DNA of 57,500 bases from Symbiodinium natans (lineage: Eukaryota > Sar > Dinophyceae > Suessiales > Symbiodiniaceae): NCBI GenBank assembly GCA_905221605.1, contig CAJNDS010002116.1, forward strand, positions 326,741-384,240, read 5' to 3'. Positions 46,546 through 57,500 of this stretch are shown here, in pieces. The notes beneath the pieces are model-generated. The model did no database searches and was not told the DNA's origin. It saw nothing but the letters and a program-made list of their open reading frames with translations. The stretch's first letter is position 1. Every line of letters starts with the position of its first letter. The position numbers and the translations under genes are program-made.

Positions 46546-46638
46546 AGTTCATGGTTGGGATCGTATTAACATTTTGTTTATATTCCTTATTGGGTTTACG
46601 TACCCTCAAAAATGTAAAATCTTACCCAACTATGACCA
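46546..46638. mobile_element. MITE-like inverted repeat
   Basis: Imperfect ~30-base arms: GTTCATGGTTGGGAT ... AACATTTT on the left and AAAATGTAAAATCTTACCC ... AACTATGACC on the right. It is AT-rich against its surroundings. No coding capacity; no clear target duplication. Confidence 0.45.
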
Positions 46639-49209
46639 AGGTTAAGGGAGTGAAAAAACTCAGGTTCTACATTGCAGCTGGGGCTTGAGGGATCTACGGT
46701 CAAGGCTCACGTTCCTTGCGATGTCCTCTTCATAGCCAACGCTACGGGCACCACCTTTCATGGCCATGTTGAGACCCCCGTCTTCAAAAATCGCCCGGGT
46801 TCGGGGGTCTGGGGCTTAGGGTTCTGGCTGCGCGTGCGCTGCGACCCCCAAGTTCATGAAGCGGTTGGGGGTCGGCGTGTGAGCTGCAATGCCCCGCCCC
46901 AATTACAGACCTTTGGACAAGTGGGGGAGATGCGGTTGGGAGAAGCAATCGTCTACGCACTTCATGACGAAAGCAAGAATGTAGCCTACGGGAAAGCAAG
47001 AGCTTTGTGCGGTGGTTTAGGGTTTAGGGTTTAGGGTTTAGGGTTTAGGGTTTAGGGTTTAGGGTTTAGGGTTTAGGGTTTAGGGTTTAGGGTTTAGGGT
47101 TTAGGGTTTAGGGTTTAGGGCATCCTCACTGGTCAGGCACCTTTGCATGGGGACTATTTTTGGGTCTCTCGGAGATTCACAGCCCTCTTGTCTGACTTAT
47201 CTGCCATGCTCCACTCCTCATCTCATCCTGTGCAGACCCAGAAATCTGAGACACCAAAGTTTCAAGGAGGCTTCCAGCAAGGTGCAGGGCTTTGGGTCTT
47301 GGATTTGGGCTCAGGGCTTATATAGGGCTTAGGGCTTAGTGCTTCTTGGGGCTTGGGGTCTGGGGTTTGGGGTTTAGGGTTTGGGGTTTGGGGTTTGAGG
47401 TTTGGTTTGGGTAATGATCCTGCCCCCTTGTCAAGCAACCCGACCCCAGCCTTTGCTTCACTTCAGTCTGGTGTCGACAACTTGTGACAGTTGGCCCCCA
47501 AAAGCGTTTCGCAGTGGTCGTAAAACGCTGTAAACTCAGGTACACATCGGGTCGGAATGCAGGAGCAGCTACGCGGGTGTTCTCTGCACTATGATTCGCT
47601 TCGTTGTGCTTTCCTTTCCTTTGCGTTACCTCACACTTTGCTTGTAAATATTGTCAAAGCACGTGATATACCTACCAACTTACCTACCTGCTCTTCACTA
47701 CACTTACATACTTGCTTACTTTCTGAAACTGCTCCCACACGGAGGACTATTTGGGTGCGAGCGAGTTTCATTTTCGGGAACGGATTGACACGTAATGCCG
47801 CTGAAACACTCCACTCCCCCCCAAACCCAAGACCCAAAACCCTAAAACCCTAAACCCCCAAGGGCAGCTGCTGGTCTCACTGGCCTTCTCCTCCACTCCA
47901 AACCTTATTCTCAACCTTAAGCCCCCCAAAGCCTTGCACCCTAAGCCCACCACTGAACCCTCAACCCCAAACGCCTAAACCCTTTAGGGTAGGGTTTAGG
48001 GTTTAGGGTTTAGCGTTGAGGGTGTTGGGTTTAGTAGGTTTAAGGTTTAGGGTTTAGGGTAGTTGCATTGTCACTTAGTATGGGCCCTAAAAAAGGGGAC
48101 CCTTATTTTCCCCCCCAGAGGCCCGAAACAGGAACCCCTCATCAACCTTTTCTTTCATGCGGGCTGGGCACCAGATCGATGGTCTTTCTACACCAACACC
48201 ATCTCTGCCATGGTTGAGGGTTTAGGGTTAAGGCATGGGGTTGAGCACCCAAGGCGGAGGGCTTGCGCTTCACAAGATTGTCCTGGGTGTTGGGGCAGAC
48301 AGGGTTAAGAGTCTGACTGAGCGGCGCCAAAAGAAAGGCAGGCTTGTAAGAAAGGCAACCACCGTAGCTGCAACCGGGTATGACCTTACTTGGGGTATAC
48401 GTAACCGTACCTATGACTACCAGGACCCTAAACCCTTGAACCCTAAAGAAACTAGGGATTCTGTAGGAACTTGTCAATCGTCTGGTCTGGCTCCTACCAG
48501 GGACTTGAGGTTAATGAAGTACCGGTAGAATCCCTTCAAGGGATAGCGAATTCAGCCTACGAAGAACTACTAAGTCTGGGCCACATTGCCTTCCTAGACA
48601 ACGTCAGCGGCTATGGCAGGGATGATGGGGCTTGGAAAAAACGGCGAGGATGCGGGCAGTTCTCTACCTTCTGGTCCTTTTTGCAAGACGGAGCCCGCGT
48701 GTTTCGGGTCCCGAACCTCACACAAAGGTTCTTAATACTCAAGGAGCCATATGAAAGCACCGCAGGACCAACAACCCTAAACCCTAAACCCTAAACCCTA
48801 AACCCTAAACCCTAAACCCTAAACCCTAAACCCTAAACCCTAAACCCTAAACCCTAAACCCTAAACCCTAACCCTGAACCCTAAACCCTACATCCTAAAC
48901 CCTAATAAAGTTTAATAAAAGGACCATGTATAAAAAAACTGCCCATGCGGGAAAAAGCGCTGCTTGTGCGCGAGGTGGCATTCTGTGGGTCAGGACTGCT
49001 GTGGTTCAGGGTTTGTGGTTTCGGGTTTAGGGTTGGTTTTGGGTTTCGGGCTTCGGGTTTCGGGTTTAGGGTTTAGGGTTCAGGGTTCAGGGTTTAGGGT
49101 TTATCTACATGGACCTCCAAGGTATACACTCACCAATATTAACAAGGAACCTTACATACACTCACCAAAAACAGTAGTATAAACCCTGTTTCATGTAGAC
49201 TGGGGTTCG
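46639..49209. repeat. Spacers with telomeric arrays, no gene
   Basis: Arrays: 47010-47120 TTTAGGG (about 15 units), 47340-47405 TTTGGGG/TTTAGGG degenerate, 47985-48060 TTTAGGG, 48773-48905 CCCTAAA (about 17 units), 49030-49105 degenerate TTTAGGG/TTTCGGG. Frames of 60-120 aa in spacers (e.g. 46672-47034, 48235-48528, 48471-48794) have no recognised domain and end in repeat-encoded tails. Confidence 0.8.
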
Positions 49210-49392
49210 TAAGGGAACTAGGGATGTCCCCCCTTGTGCTAGCAGTCCAGAATGGGGATTTTGGTACCCCTAAACCCTCAACCCTAAACCCTAAATCCTA
49301 AACCCTAAACCCTAAACCCTAAACCCTAAACCTAGGAAGATCCCGATCAAGGACTGTTAGTATAAAGGGGAACATCCCCCAGAGGGAACCAT
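49210..49392. mobile_element. MITE-like element split by telomere repeats
   Basis: Left arm AAGGGAACTAGGGATGTCCC ... AGCAGTCC (49210-49248) and right arm GGACTGTTAGTATAAAGG ... GGAACATCCC (49350-49378) match the arms of 13765-13893. Between them lies a run of CCCTAAA units (about 49268-49333) absent from the first copy. Confidence 0.6.
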
Positions 49393-51395
49393 CGTTCTGT
49401 CTGGGTCTGACCTGGCCTACTCACAACCCTAAACTCACGACCCGAAACCTTAAACACGGAGCAGAGCTTGCTTCTCCAAAAACCGAGCACTTACAAGTGA
49501 TAAACTTATTATTCCCACAAGTTAAGGAAACCCCGAACAGCTTGAAGCTGCAAGGACTTGCTATGTATGCAAAATGGGGGGGGGGGGGGTCTAGAGGTTT
49601 TCGGCCGTTGAAGAGCCAAATCCCTTGTAGGATTTCAGGCTTAGGATCTGGCGTTCCTTTAAGAAGAGGAAGCACTCTTTTTTCGGTTGGCCCTAAAAAT
49701 CCCTCGCCTTTTTTCCCCACTTTGGATCCCCAGAACCAAAAACAAAACGGGTTCCCTCAACCCTGACCCCTAAACCAACAAAACGTTCAAGCCTGAAGCT
49801 GAGACTCCAAAATTGAAACCTCAGCCCACAGTCGCACAACGTCACGCAACTGACATCTCGTGGCCCAGGGATGCCGCTAAGGACAGCATTCCACCCTCAT
49901 TCCATCCTTTGGTGCCTTGCCAGAGCTTGGGGCAGCTTAGGGTTCAGGGACTCAGCACTCAGGGCTTAGGGTTCCGGTTTCCCTTTAACCCTTAGAGAGT
50001 CCCAAGCTCCAGCTGTCGGTTTCGCAACCACGAATGCAGAAGGCCACATCGTGTTGGGCCGAGGCAGGGGTTAGGCAGCATCACCTGCAGGAAAGTAGGA
50101 TTGCCAACTTCTTCCGCGGCGTGGAAGGGTGGGGGGGTTCCCGGATGTCAGCGGGTTTTGCCTCAGGGTTTAGGGCTGTGCTTGCAGGGCTTTGGATGTA
50201 TGTCGGGCTTGGGGTTTTAGGGCTTTGTCTTTGCGGTTTGGGTTTTAGGGGCCTGCCTAAAGGTACGCTGGGCTGCGGGTGGCGGGGTCCAGGTGCCAAT
50301 CCACAAGCGGCCGTCCCTCCAGGGGGATTTGGTCAACTGCGCCTTGAAGGGTTCAGGGACTATTCTAGGGAACCTGGTTCCCTCTTCTTCTGTCATAAGA
50401 ACGAAGTGGAGATCTCCTAGCTACAAAAAGACCTGAACTCCAAACCCCAGACCCCCAGACTTAGTCCCTGCGAGCGTTTAGAGAGTGAAGGTCGCACGCG
50501 TCTGGTCTTTCGCAAGCGAGGAAGAAGGCCGGACTCAAGCCCCCCAAACCCTAAACCCTAAACCCTAAAGACTCTCAGGCAAACATGCCTAACCCTGAAC
50601 TGCCGATGTAACCCCCAACCCCTAAACACGAAGCATGAAGAGGGCCTTGCACTGATACTCATTAGGTTCTTCGTTTAGGGGCAGGTTCTGGGATGGTGAT
50701 GGCTGGGGTTATGTGGACTACTGGCCTGAAGGCAAAACCACAACAAACTTGCTTACTGCATGTACTAAAGTTACTAAAGCCCGCCCGGGCACCTCCTCCA
50801 AAAAACTGAAGGAGGACCTTACCGTGATACTTGCAATATGAGGATATACGCGTGTGGAATTCTCGGGGAAGGTTCATGGGCAATCCTGACCGGCCGAAAG
50901 TGGAGCGGGCAACTATCGTCATGACAGACCTTTCTTAAGGACTCAGTAGGGTCTTAGCTACACCTAGCTCCGAACTGTAAACGCTAAACAGTTAGAGCTG
51001 CATGGTCAGTTCTCTACATTATGGTCCCTTAGGGATCATCTTAGAGACCATGTATCGGCCTTACCCCGAACCCATCAAACCGGGTCGACCTCCTTGCTTG
51101 CGAATCTCGAAATGCTGGTTCTGTCGAGAAGAATAATTTGGGAGGCCATGCAGACGTAAACCCTCAGCCTTGAATCCTTTACCCGTGACCTTGATCCCAA
51201 ACTCCTAAACCCAAAACTCTAAACCCTGAAGCCTTAAGCCCTGAACCAGCCTGAACCCCTCTGCACCTTCGACCCTTTATTGCAGGCGCCTGGGTCCGCG
51301 GGCTATCGGTTTAAGGTTTAGGGAGGTAGGGCTGAGGGCCCTAAACTCCTTGCGGCGTCACCCTGGAAAGCTGTCTCAGCTGCTCCATGGACTCA
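49393..51395. other. Longest repeat-poor spacer of the right flank
   Basis: Mostly unique GC-rich sequence with a G-run at 49577-49589 and only short telomere-like patches (49935-49970, 50550-50570, 51190-51245). No frame with a recognised domain. An 86-aa minus frame at 50662-50922 and a 128-aa plus frame at 50034-50420 are not convincing. Confidence 0.5.
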
Positions 51396-52092
51396 TTTTA
51401 GGGTTTAGGGTTTAGGGTTTAGGGTTTAGGGTTTAGGGTTTAGGGTTTAGGGTTCTTCTCAAGGCCTCCCACGACAGTGGGGAGCCTTTGTCAGGGTCGA
51501 CTCACTGCAACCTCTGGGAAAAGAGGAAAAGAGGCCCCCCTTCCTGCTACAAAAAGTGCCTTTGCTCGGAGGTTCATAGACTGTGGAGAACCTCTAGGCA
51601 GCAACTACCTGGGATCGTCTCATGCAGGCTTCAACTTCGGAAATGGGGCTTAGACGAGTTTCAGGGTTCAGCGGCTCCGGCCGTCGAAGCTGCGCCACCC
51701 AAACTGAACCCTAAACCCTCCTGCGGGGCTCACAAGCCTAAGCTCGCCATAGTGCAGGCGTGTGTTGCTCAGCCATGAGAAAGGAACGCCCGGGCTCGTG
51801 AGGGTTGCGGAACCCTTGACCTTTCACCCGCTCCGAACAACAGCCTCTGCAGACGTTTTTCCGGGCTTCCGAGTTGGGGAGTTTTTCGGGCTTTAGAGGC
51901 TAACCCTAAACCCTAAACCCTAAACCCTAAACCCTAAACCCTAAACCCTAAACCCTAAACCCTAAACCCTAAACCCTAAACCCCAAACCCTAAACCCTAA
52001 ACCCTAAACCCTAAACCCTAAACCCTAAACCCTAAACCCTAAACCCTAAACCCTAAACCCTAAACCCTAAACCCTAAACCCTAAACCCTAGC
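51396..52092. repeat. Telomeric arrays; longest CCCTAAA block
   Basis: 51396-51453 is TTTAGGG (8 units). 51901-52090 is about 27 almost perfect CCCTAAA units, the longest pure array in the window (one CCCCAAA variant). Between them is a spacer without a recognised gene. Confidence 0.9.
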
Positions 52093-55000
52093 CGAGGATG
52101 TCTGAGCCCGGCTTGAGGCGACCCCATCCGGGGTGTGGAACCCTCGCTTGTTCCGAACAGAAAGCAATCCGCCGTAACTGGAGGTGGCGAGAGCCGCGCT
52201 TAAACAGACACAAGCCAACTCAAGGCTCTGAGTCACACTGAAGGCATGGGCTTCAGCTCTTGCGGTTTCAGGTTTAGGGTTTAGGTAGAGCTAGGGTTTA
52301 GGGTCTAGGGTTTTGGGTTTTGGGTTTCGGGTTTTGGCGGTTTAGGGTTGGGGGTCGAGGGTTTAGGGTTCAGGGGGTTGCGGATCTGACAGGAAACTCA
52401 GCGGTTCAGGGACTGGGGCTGCCGTTCACACGCCGCGCTTCCCTAAGACCCAAATCCCTAAACCCAAGTACGGAATTAGCCGTAGACCCTACATCAGAGA
52501 TGATCCAGGGCTCAGGGAGGAAGTTGGGCAAACTCTAAATGCATGACGGATTTGAGGTTTCGGGCTAGAGGTTTAGGAGACTGGCACCTACCATGGGCTT
52601 TCGTGAGAGGTCACATGTGAGCTTGGGGTGTGCAGTACTCTGGGGTTCTAGGGTTTTGGCCTTAAAGCCTAAACCCTAAACCTCAAGGGCTTCAGGTTCG
52701 AGGGTTCTGGGGTTCTAGGGCTTCGGGGTTGAGGATTATCACGTGACAGGGCATAGGGTGGCAGGAGTGGCACAACTCCCCAAACCCTGAACCAACAGGC
52801 CCAACAGGGGTCAGTCTCCTAATGCGGTTTAGGGTTTGGGGTTTAGGTTTTGAACACCCACCCACGCCCTCAGCGCAGTGAACTTGCATATAACTGCAAG
52901 ACAAGGGGGCCATCGCCTGACTCGTGGTCGCGCGTTCCATATCCTAAAACTCAACGCCTAAACCTTGCAACCACAAGCCTCTTGACTCGGGGAAGGCAGC
53001 CGTTGCCATGCGCACTTCGTTTTACGACGAGTACCACGGCGCAAGGTGGGTTCCCAGACCTCACCCAAATGAGCCCTAAACCGTGAACCCTAAACCCTGA
53101 ACCCTAAACCCTAAACCCTGAACCCTAAACCCTGAACCCTAAACTCCTAGACCCTAAACGCTTTAGGAGCTGGCACCGATCCAGCGAGCTTGGACGTTTA
53201 GGACTTAGGCCTGGTTGTCGCGCTTGCAGGTTCCCTGAACCCTCCACCCTAAACTGCCATGACTCACCTCTTCTCGTGTATGTCGCACCATAGAGTCCAT
53301 GTAGCACGCCTCAATGCTCCGACTCCTCCTCCCCTAAAACCCTACACCCTAAACCCTAAACCCAAAACCCTAAACCCTAAACCCCCCCCACAGCTGCCAC
53401 CCGAGTAACTGCTCTGAAAGAGCTGCTGGCTCTACAGGCTATCTCTGCACTCCAAATCGTGCTCTTCACCTGAACTGAAATTCGGGTTGAGGGTTCAGGG
53501 GTTTAGGGTTTAGGGTTTAGGGTTTAGGGTTTAGGGTTTAGGGTTTAGGGTTTAGGGTTTAGGGTTTAGGGTTTAAGGTTTAGGGTTTAGGGTTTAGGGT
53601 TAGGGGTTTCGGGTTTAGGGCTTAAGGTTTAGGGCTTAGGCCCACTGAAAGCCTGAACCCAAATCCCTGCCATGTTCCCTGCTGGGGGCTGTGAGCAAAG
53701 GCTGTTAGGGCGCGGATGAGAACTGCAGAGCAGGCTTTGACTGCGAAACCCGGATCAATAAGCCCAAACCCTACACCCCAAACCCTAAGCCCTAAACCCT
53801 AAACCCTCAACCCTCAACCCTCAAACCCTAAACCCTCAAACCCTAGTTAAACCCTGCCTAAACCGCCGTCCACCTAAACCTTTGAACCCCTGAACCCCTC
53901 AACCCCAGGGCCTGGGTTCAAAGTTCACACAAGGGCCCTAAACCCGAAACCCCAAACCCCAAACCCCAAACCCCAAACCCCAAACCCCAAACCCTAAACC
54001 CTAAACCCTAAACCCTAGCTGGGGGAAAGCGGTGGGGCATCCATCATGTGTTTAGGGTTTATGAGGGGGTGAGGGCTTAAGGGTCTAGTTTGGTTTCGGA
54101 GGGTCAGGGTTTAGCTTAGAGGGGCTTCGGGGGCTTAGGCAGTTTAAGCCTCGAGCGGGTTTAGACCTAAGCCCTGACCCCCTAAACTAAACCCGCCCCC
54201 CAAACTTCCAAACCTCAAAAATTCAGACGGCTGATATTGGGTTTAGGGGGTTCGGGGTTCAGGGCTTAGGGTTTCGGGCTTGGGGTTTATGGTCTGGAGC
54301 GCACGGGTCAGGGTTTAGGGTTTAGGGTTTAGGGTTTAGGGTTTAGGGTTTCGGGTTTCGGGTTTAGGGTTTAGGGTTTAGGGTTTAAGGTTTAGGGTTT
54401 AGGGTTTAGGGTATAATCGACACCCAGCCACACTCCGAAGGCGGAATGGCATCCGGCGGCAAGAGGGTATCGTCGAGCAGCCACTCCTCACACATGTGAC
54501 ACAGCCGACCCCCAGGGTTTAGGGTTTAGGGTTTAGGGTTTAGGGTTTAGGGTTTAGGGTTTAGGGTCTCGGGTTCAGGGTTTAGGGCTTGGGGTTTCGG
54601 GTTTAGGGTTTAGGGTTTCGGGTTCAGGGTTTAGGGCTTAGGGTTTCGGGTTCAGGGCCGAGGGCTCAGCATCTCATATTCTAGCTTTCAGTAGTCAGTC
54701 GAGCAATTGTCGAGTCACGGAGAAGTACCCAACCCAGAGACTCCCATAAAAGCAAGAAAACATTTGAACGGGGTCGGTGGCCGATTGACCGACATCCAAT
54801 GATGCAAAGATGGTTAGAGAGGGTTTGGGATTTAGGGTTTCGGGTTTCAGGGTTAAGGTCCCCATTTGCCTCCCAGAAATCCTGCGAACCTCCTCCGTGA
54901 CACCCAACATCCGCAGCCGGCCCACTCCCTTCCTCAGCCCTACCCTTCCAAGCCCCAAAACCTCAATCCCAAAACCCTGAAACTGTCTAAAGCTAGCCTC

Positions 55001-56045
55001 AGCGGCTTGACCGGGCGAAAAACCTTAAAGCCAAAAAAAAAGAGAACTGAACCCGTCAAAGCCTAGAAACCCTAATATAAGGGCCTTAATGGTTGGAATA
55101 GGGCTTTGGTGGTGGGGGGGGGGGGGGTCATTATATAGGGACCAGAAGGGAATACTCTTAGTAGCTATTCCGACGACCCATATACTGAGCCCCTCTCAAC
55201 CCTAAACCCTAAACCCTAAACCCTAAACCCTAAACCCTAAACCCTAAACCCTACCGGCCCAGGCTCCGCCATGCTGGGCAGGCGTTCACCACGCCCAGCC
55301 TTCCGCGGGAGCCAGTGCCAAATCTGGGAGTGCACCTTCCAAAAGTGCTTAGGGTTGGGGTTTAGGGTTTGGGGCGTGGGGTTTGGGGTTTGGGGTTTAG
55401 GGCTGAGGGTTTTTGAGTTTGGGGTTTGGGTTGCTTCATGGGCAATTGGGGAATTTGGTACTTGCCTCCGTGTCTACTTAGCACCCCGCAGAAACTTATA
55501 GCAATCCCCATAACCCAACTTACCAGCCCTACGTACGAAGTCAAAAGTGCTTCCCAATGGGGTTGTGGTGCCAAACCCTAAACCCTAAACCCCAAACCCC
55601 AAACCCCAAACCCCAAACCCTAAACCCTAAACCCTAAACCCCAAACCCTAAACCCTAAACCCTGCCGAGATGCCTCTGAGATCGAAGGGCGCACCTGCAT
55701 CGGCATCCCCTCAACTCTAGGCTTCGGGGCCTCATCCCGAAATGGGGGGGTTTACGAGGTTTAGGGTTTAGGGTTTAGGGTTTAGGGTTTAGGGTTTAGG
55801 GTTTAGGGTTTAGGGTTTAGGGTTTAGGGTTTAGGGTTTAGGGTTTAGGGTTTAGGGTTATTGGTTATTGGGGTTTAGGGTTACTAGGGTTTAGGGTTAT
55901 TCGGGTTTAGGGTTATTAGGGTTTAGGGTTATTAGGGTTATTAGGGTTTGGGTTATTAGGGTCATTAGGGTCATTCGGGTCATTAGGGTTATTGGGGTTA
56001 TGAAAAGCATAAATTGGGGTCTAGGGCTCAGGGTTCAGGATGAAT
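52093..56045. repeat. Telomeric mosaic, right part
   Basis: Arrays: 52265-52375 degenerate TTTAGGG; 53070-53160 CCCTAAA/CCCTGAA; 53335-53385 CCCTAAA; 53480-53640 TTTAGGG; 53760-53850 and 53935-54017 CCCTAAA/CCCCAAA; 54305-54412 TTTAGGG; 54513-54655 TTTAGGG/TTTCGGG; 55197-55252 CCCTAAA; 55350-55410 TTTGGGG; 55573-55662 CCCTAAA/CCCCAAA; 55757-55858 TTTAGGG; 55859-55998 a distinct variant GGGTTATTAGGG/GGTCATTAGGG. A G-run is at 55113-55126. No gene recognised. Confidence 0.85.
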
Positions 56046-56127
56046 CAATAACAACAGCCATATACGATGGTCATGGCAATAGGAAAAGTTCTAGCAGTTG
56101 TCATAGTGATAGTGGCAAAAATCGTAA

Positions 56128-56179
56128 CGGCAGCAGCAGCAGCAGTAGCAGCAGCAGTAGCAGCAGCAGGAGCAGGAGG

Positions 56180-56215
<36 letters not shown>

Positions 56216-56372
56216 AGGAGGAGTAGGAGTAGAAGTAGAAGTAGGAGTAGGAGTGAGAGTAGGAGTAGGAGTAGGAGTAGGAGCAGGAGCAGGAGCAGGA
56301 GGAGTAGTAGTAGTAGTAGTAGCAGTAGTAGTAATAGTAGAAGCAGTGGGAGGAGGAGGAGGAGGAGGAGGA
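56128..56372. repeat. Compound AGC/AGG/AGT trinucleotide microsatellite
   Basis: About 245 bases of AGC, AGT and AGG triplets, with longer-period order (e.g. GGAGCA hexamers at 56170-56205, GGAGTA at 56218-56280). Every frame is open and encodes Ser/Arg, Ala/Gly/Val or Gln/Glu-type runs; on the minus strand Pro/Thr/Ala. Not evidence of a gene. Confidence 0.9.
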
Positions 56373-57500
56373 ATGCGGCACTCCTTTGGCCGCGGAGTTT
56401 TTCGTGTTTTTGTCCTCGGCATTTGCAACAGTTCCTCCAGTTTATCTAGCTCGCGAATTGGGACTGCATTTTACACTTCTGCAGTTTGTGCTTCCTCGTT
56501 TTTCTTCTGTATGTGTCCGTTTCCCTGGGTTGTTGCAGATTTTGCAGCTTCAATTTCGCTTTCGGAGAGTTTTTGGCATGCCATGGTGCTGGTCAGTTTT
56601 CATGTTTCTGGCATTTCGACTTTGTGCTTTCCGGGTACTGCTTCTTGAGTTTGGGGTTGAAGGTTTCTTAGACTGTGTACTTGGGAAGGGGTTCTTATTG
56701 GCAGCAATCAGCCAAAACCCTAAGCCCCACACCCTTAACCCTAAGCCCGAAACCCTAAACTCCACCCCTAAGCTTAGGGTTTGTGTTTTTGCTTCTGTAT
56801 TCCCAACCCTAACACTGAGCAATGTTTAGGGTTTAGGGTTTGGGGTTTGGCGTCTAGGGTCTAGAATTCACTGCTGGTAAGCACTCACTCTGCAGGATTA
56901 GCTAGGAATGGGCACTGGGGGATTTTCTCCGGGATTCTCTGAGAGGAGACTCAGGGGAGAACAGCTGAGGGAGTTCACCCCCGAAACCCTAAAATCCCAA
57001 GACCCTAAACCCTACACCCTAAACCCTACACCCTGAACCCTAAACCCGAAACCCGAAACCCTCAACCCTAAACCCTAAACCCTAAACCCAAACAACCTTA
57101 ATAACCCTAAACCCTAAACCCTAAACCCTAAACCCTAAACCCTAAACCCTAAACCCTAAACCCAAACTTGAAACCCTGAACCCTCTTCTCTGAGATGGAG
57201 ACCGTGGGGTCCATCTGCCCACAGCTTTCGCACAGCTTCAGGCACTCCTTCAAGGGCTTTCTGAGTCAGTTGGTTCTTAGTAGGGTTTAGGGTTTAGGGT
57301 TCAGGGTTTTTAGGGTTTTTAGGGTTTTTAGGGTTTGTAGGGTTTTTAGGGTTATTAGGGTTTAGGGTTGTTAGGGTTATTAGGGTTTAGGGTTATTAGG
57401 GTTTAGGGGATAGGGTTCAAGGTATATATAGGGCCCTAATTCCCTCATTCCCTACTAAGAACCAGGGGGCTTTCTGAATTGAGCTTCAGAGCCTTTGGCG
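56373..57500. repeat. Terminal spacer and telomeric variants
   Basis: 56373-56700 is unique sequence with T-rich patches and overlapping frames of no recognised content. Telomeric arrays: 56720-56790 and 56825-56870 short, 56985-57185 CCCTAAA with CCCGAAA and CCCTACA variants, 57282-57415 TTTAGGG with TTTTTAGGG and GGGTTATTAGGG variants like those at 55859-55998. Confidence 0.8.

Noticed and set aside
56000-56449. Ser/Arg-rich 149-aa frame resembling an SR protein
   Set aside because: All six frames across this AGC/AGG/AGT microsatellite are open and low-complexity; no flanking domain supports a gene.

Overview
The window is a piece of a large eukaryotic nuclear genome with one recent-looking viral insertion. 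The flanks (1-15761 and 38291-57500) are GC-rich, gene-poor and full of short arrays of the 7-base telomere-type unit CCCTAAA/TTTAGGG in both orientations, separated by short unrelated spacers. Together with retroelement fragments whose Gag-like and LINE-type reverse transcriptase peptides look like those common in dinoflagellate genomes, this suggests a dinoflagellate (possibly Symbiodiniaceae-like) subtelomeric or telomere-repeat-rich region. The host assignment is an inference from repeat type and protein style, not a proven identity. The first ~330 bases are degenerate telomere-like repeats, so the left edge may lie near a chromosome end or a contig end.

The main object is a complete integrated Polinton-like virus (PLV, Preplasmiviricota-type) of about 22.5 kb, 15762-38290. 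It has terminal inverted repeats of roughly 325-335 bp and a 5-bp direct repeat ATCCA on both sides, as expected for insertion by a retroviral-type (rve) integrase. The interior is AT-rich, in sharp contrast to the flanks. Recognisable core genes: major capsid protein (22982-24448), minor capsid/penton-like protein (21236-22105, minus), packaging ATPase (28359-29126, minus), rve integrase (31960-32876, broken by one frameshift), a very large replication protein with polymerase-like and SF1 helicase regions and a C-terminal zinc/HNH-like domain (33694-37591, split by one frameshift), a fibre with a C-terminal S74-type chaperone domain (24511-26851, one frameshift), a lipase-like GxSxG protein (22159-22701), and several small conserved-style PLV proteins. 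No Ulp1-type maturation protease was recognised.

Layout inside the element: left TIR; small coiled-coil gene; an unusual module at 16.4-18.9 kb holding an acidic-tailed protein, a truncated ubiquitin-like reading frame, and a 299-aa protein with a basic NLS-like motif and an AT-hook-like tail; a minus-strand block of virion-associated genes (18.9-22.1 kb); a plus-strand capsid/lipase/fibre block (22.2-27.1 kb); a second intron-like, low-complexity segment (27.1-28.3 kb); the ATPase diverging from small genes (28.4-29.8 kb); then a plus-strand block (30.1-37.95 kb) with a three-member family of two-CxxC proteins interleaved with integrase and replication genes; right TIR.

Two regulatory patterns stand out. 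Many viral start codons sit a few bases after a TATATA-type stretch. Perfect or near-perfect AT-rich palindromes lie at many gene ends, and one of them, with arms TTTCTTTAAA and TTTAAAGAAA, is repeated four times almost unchanged in front of consecutive genes. This resembles the hairpin signals that end transcripts in mimiviruses and their virophages. Outside the virus, a probable non-autonomous LTR retroelement (4246-9985) with a LINE reverse-transcriptase fragment inside it, a copia-like Gag pseudogene (39319-41226), several minisatellites, and two MITE-like palindromic elements (one split by telomere repeats) are the only supportable features. No tRNA, rRNA or CRISPR array was seen.
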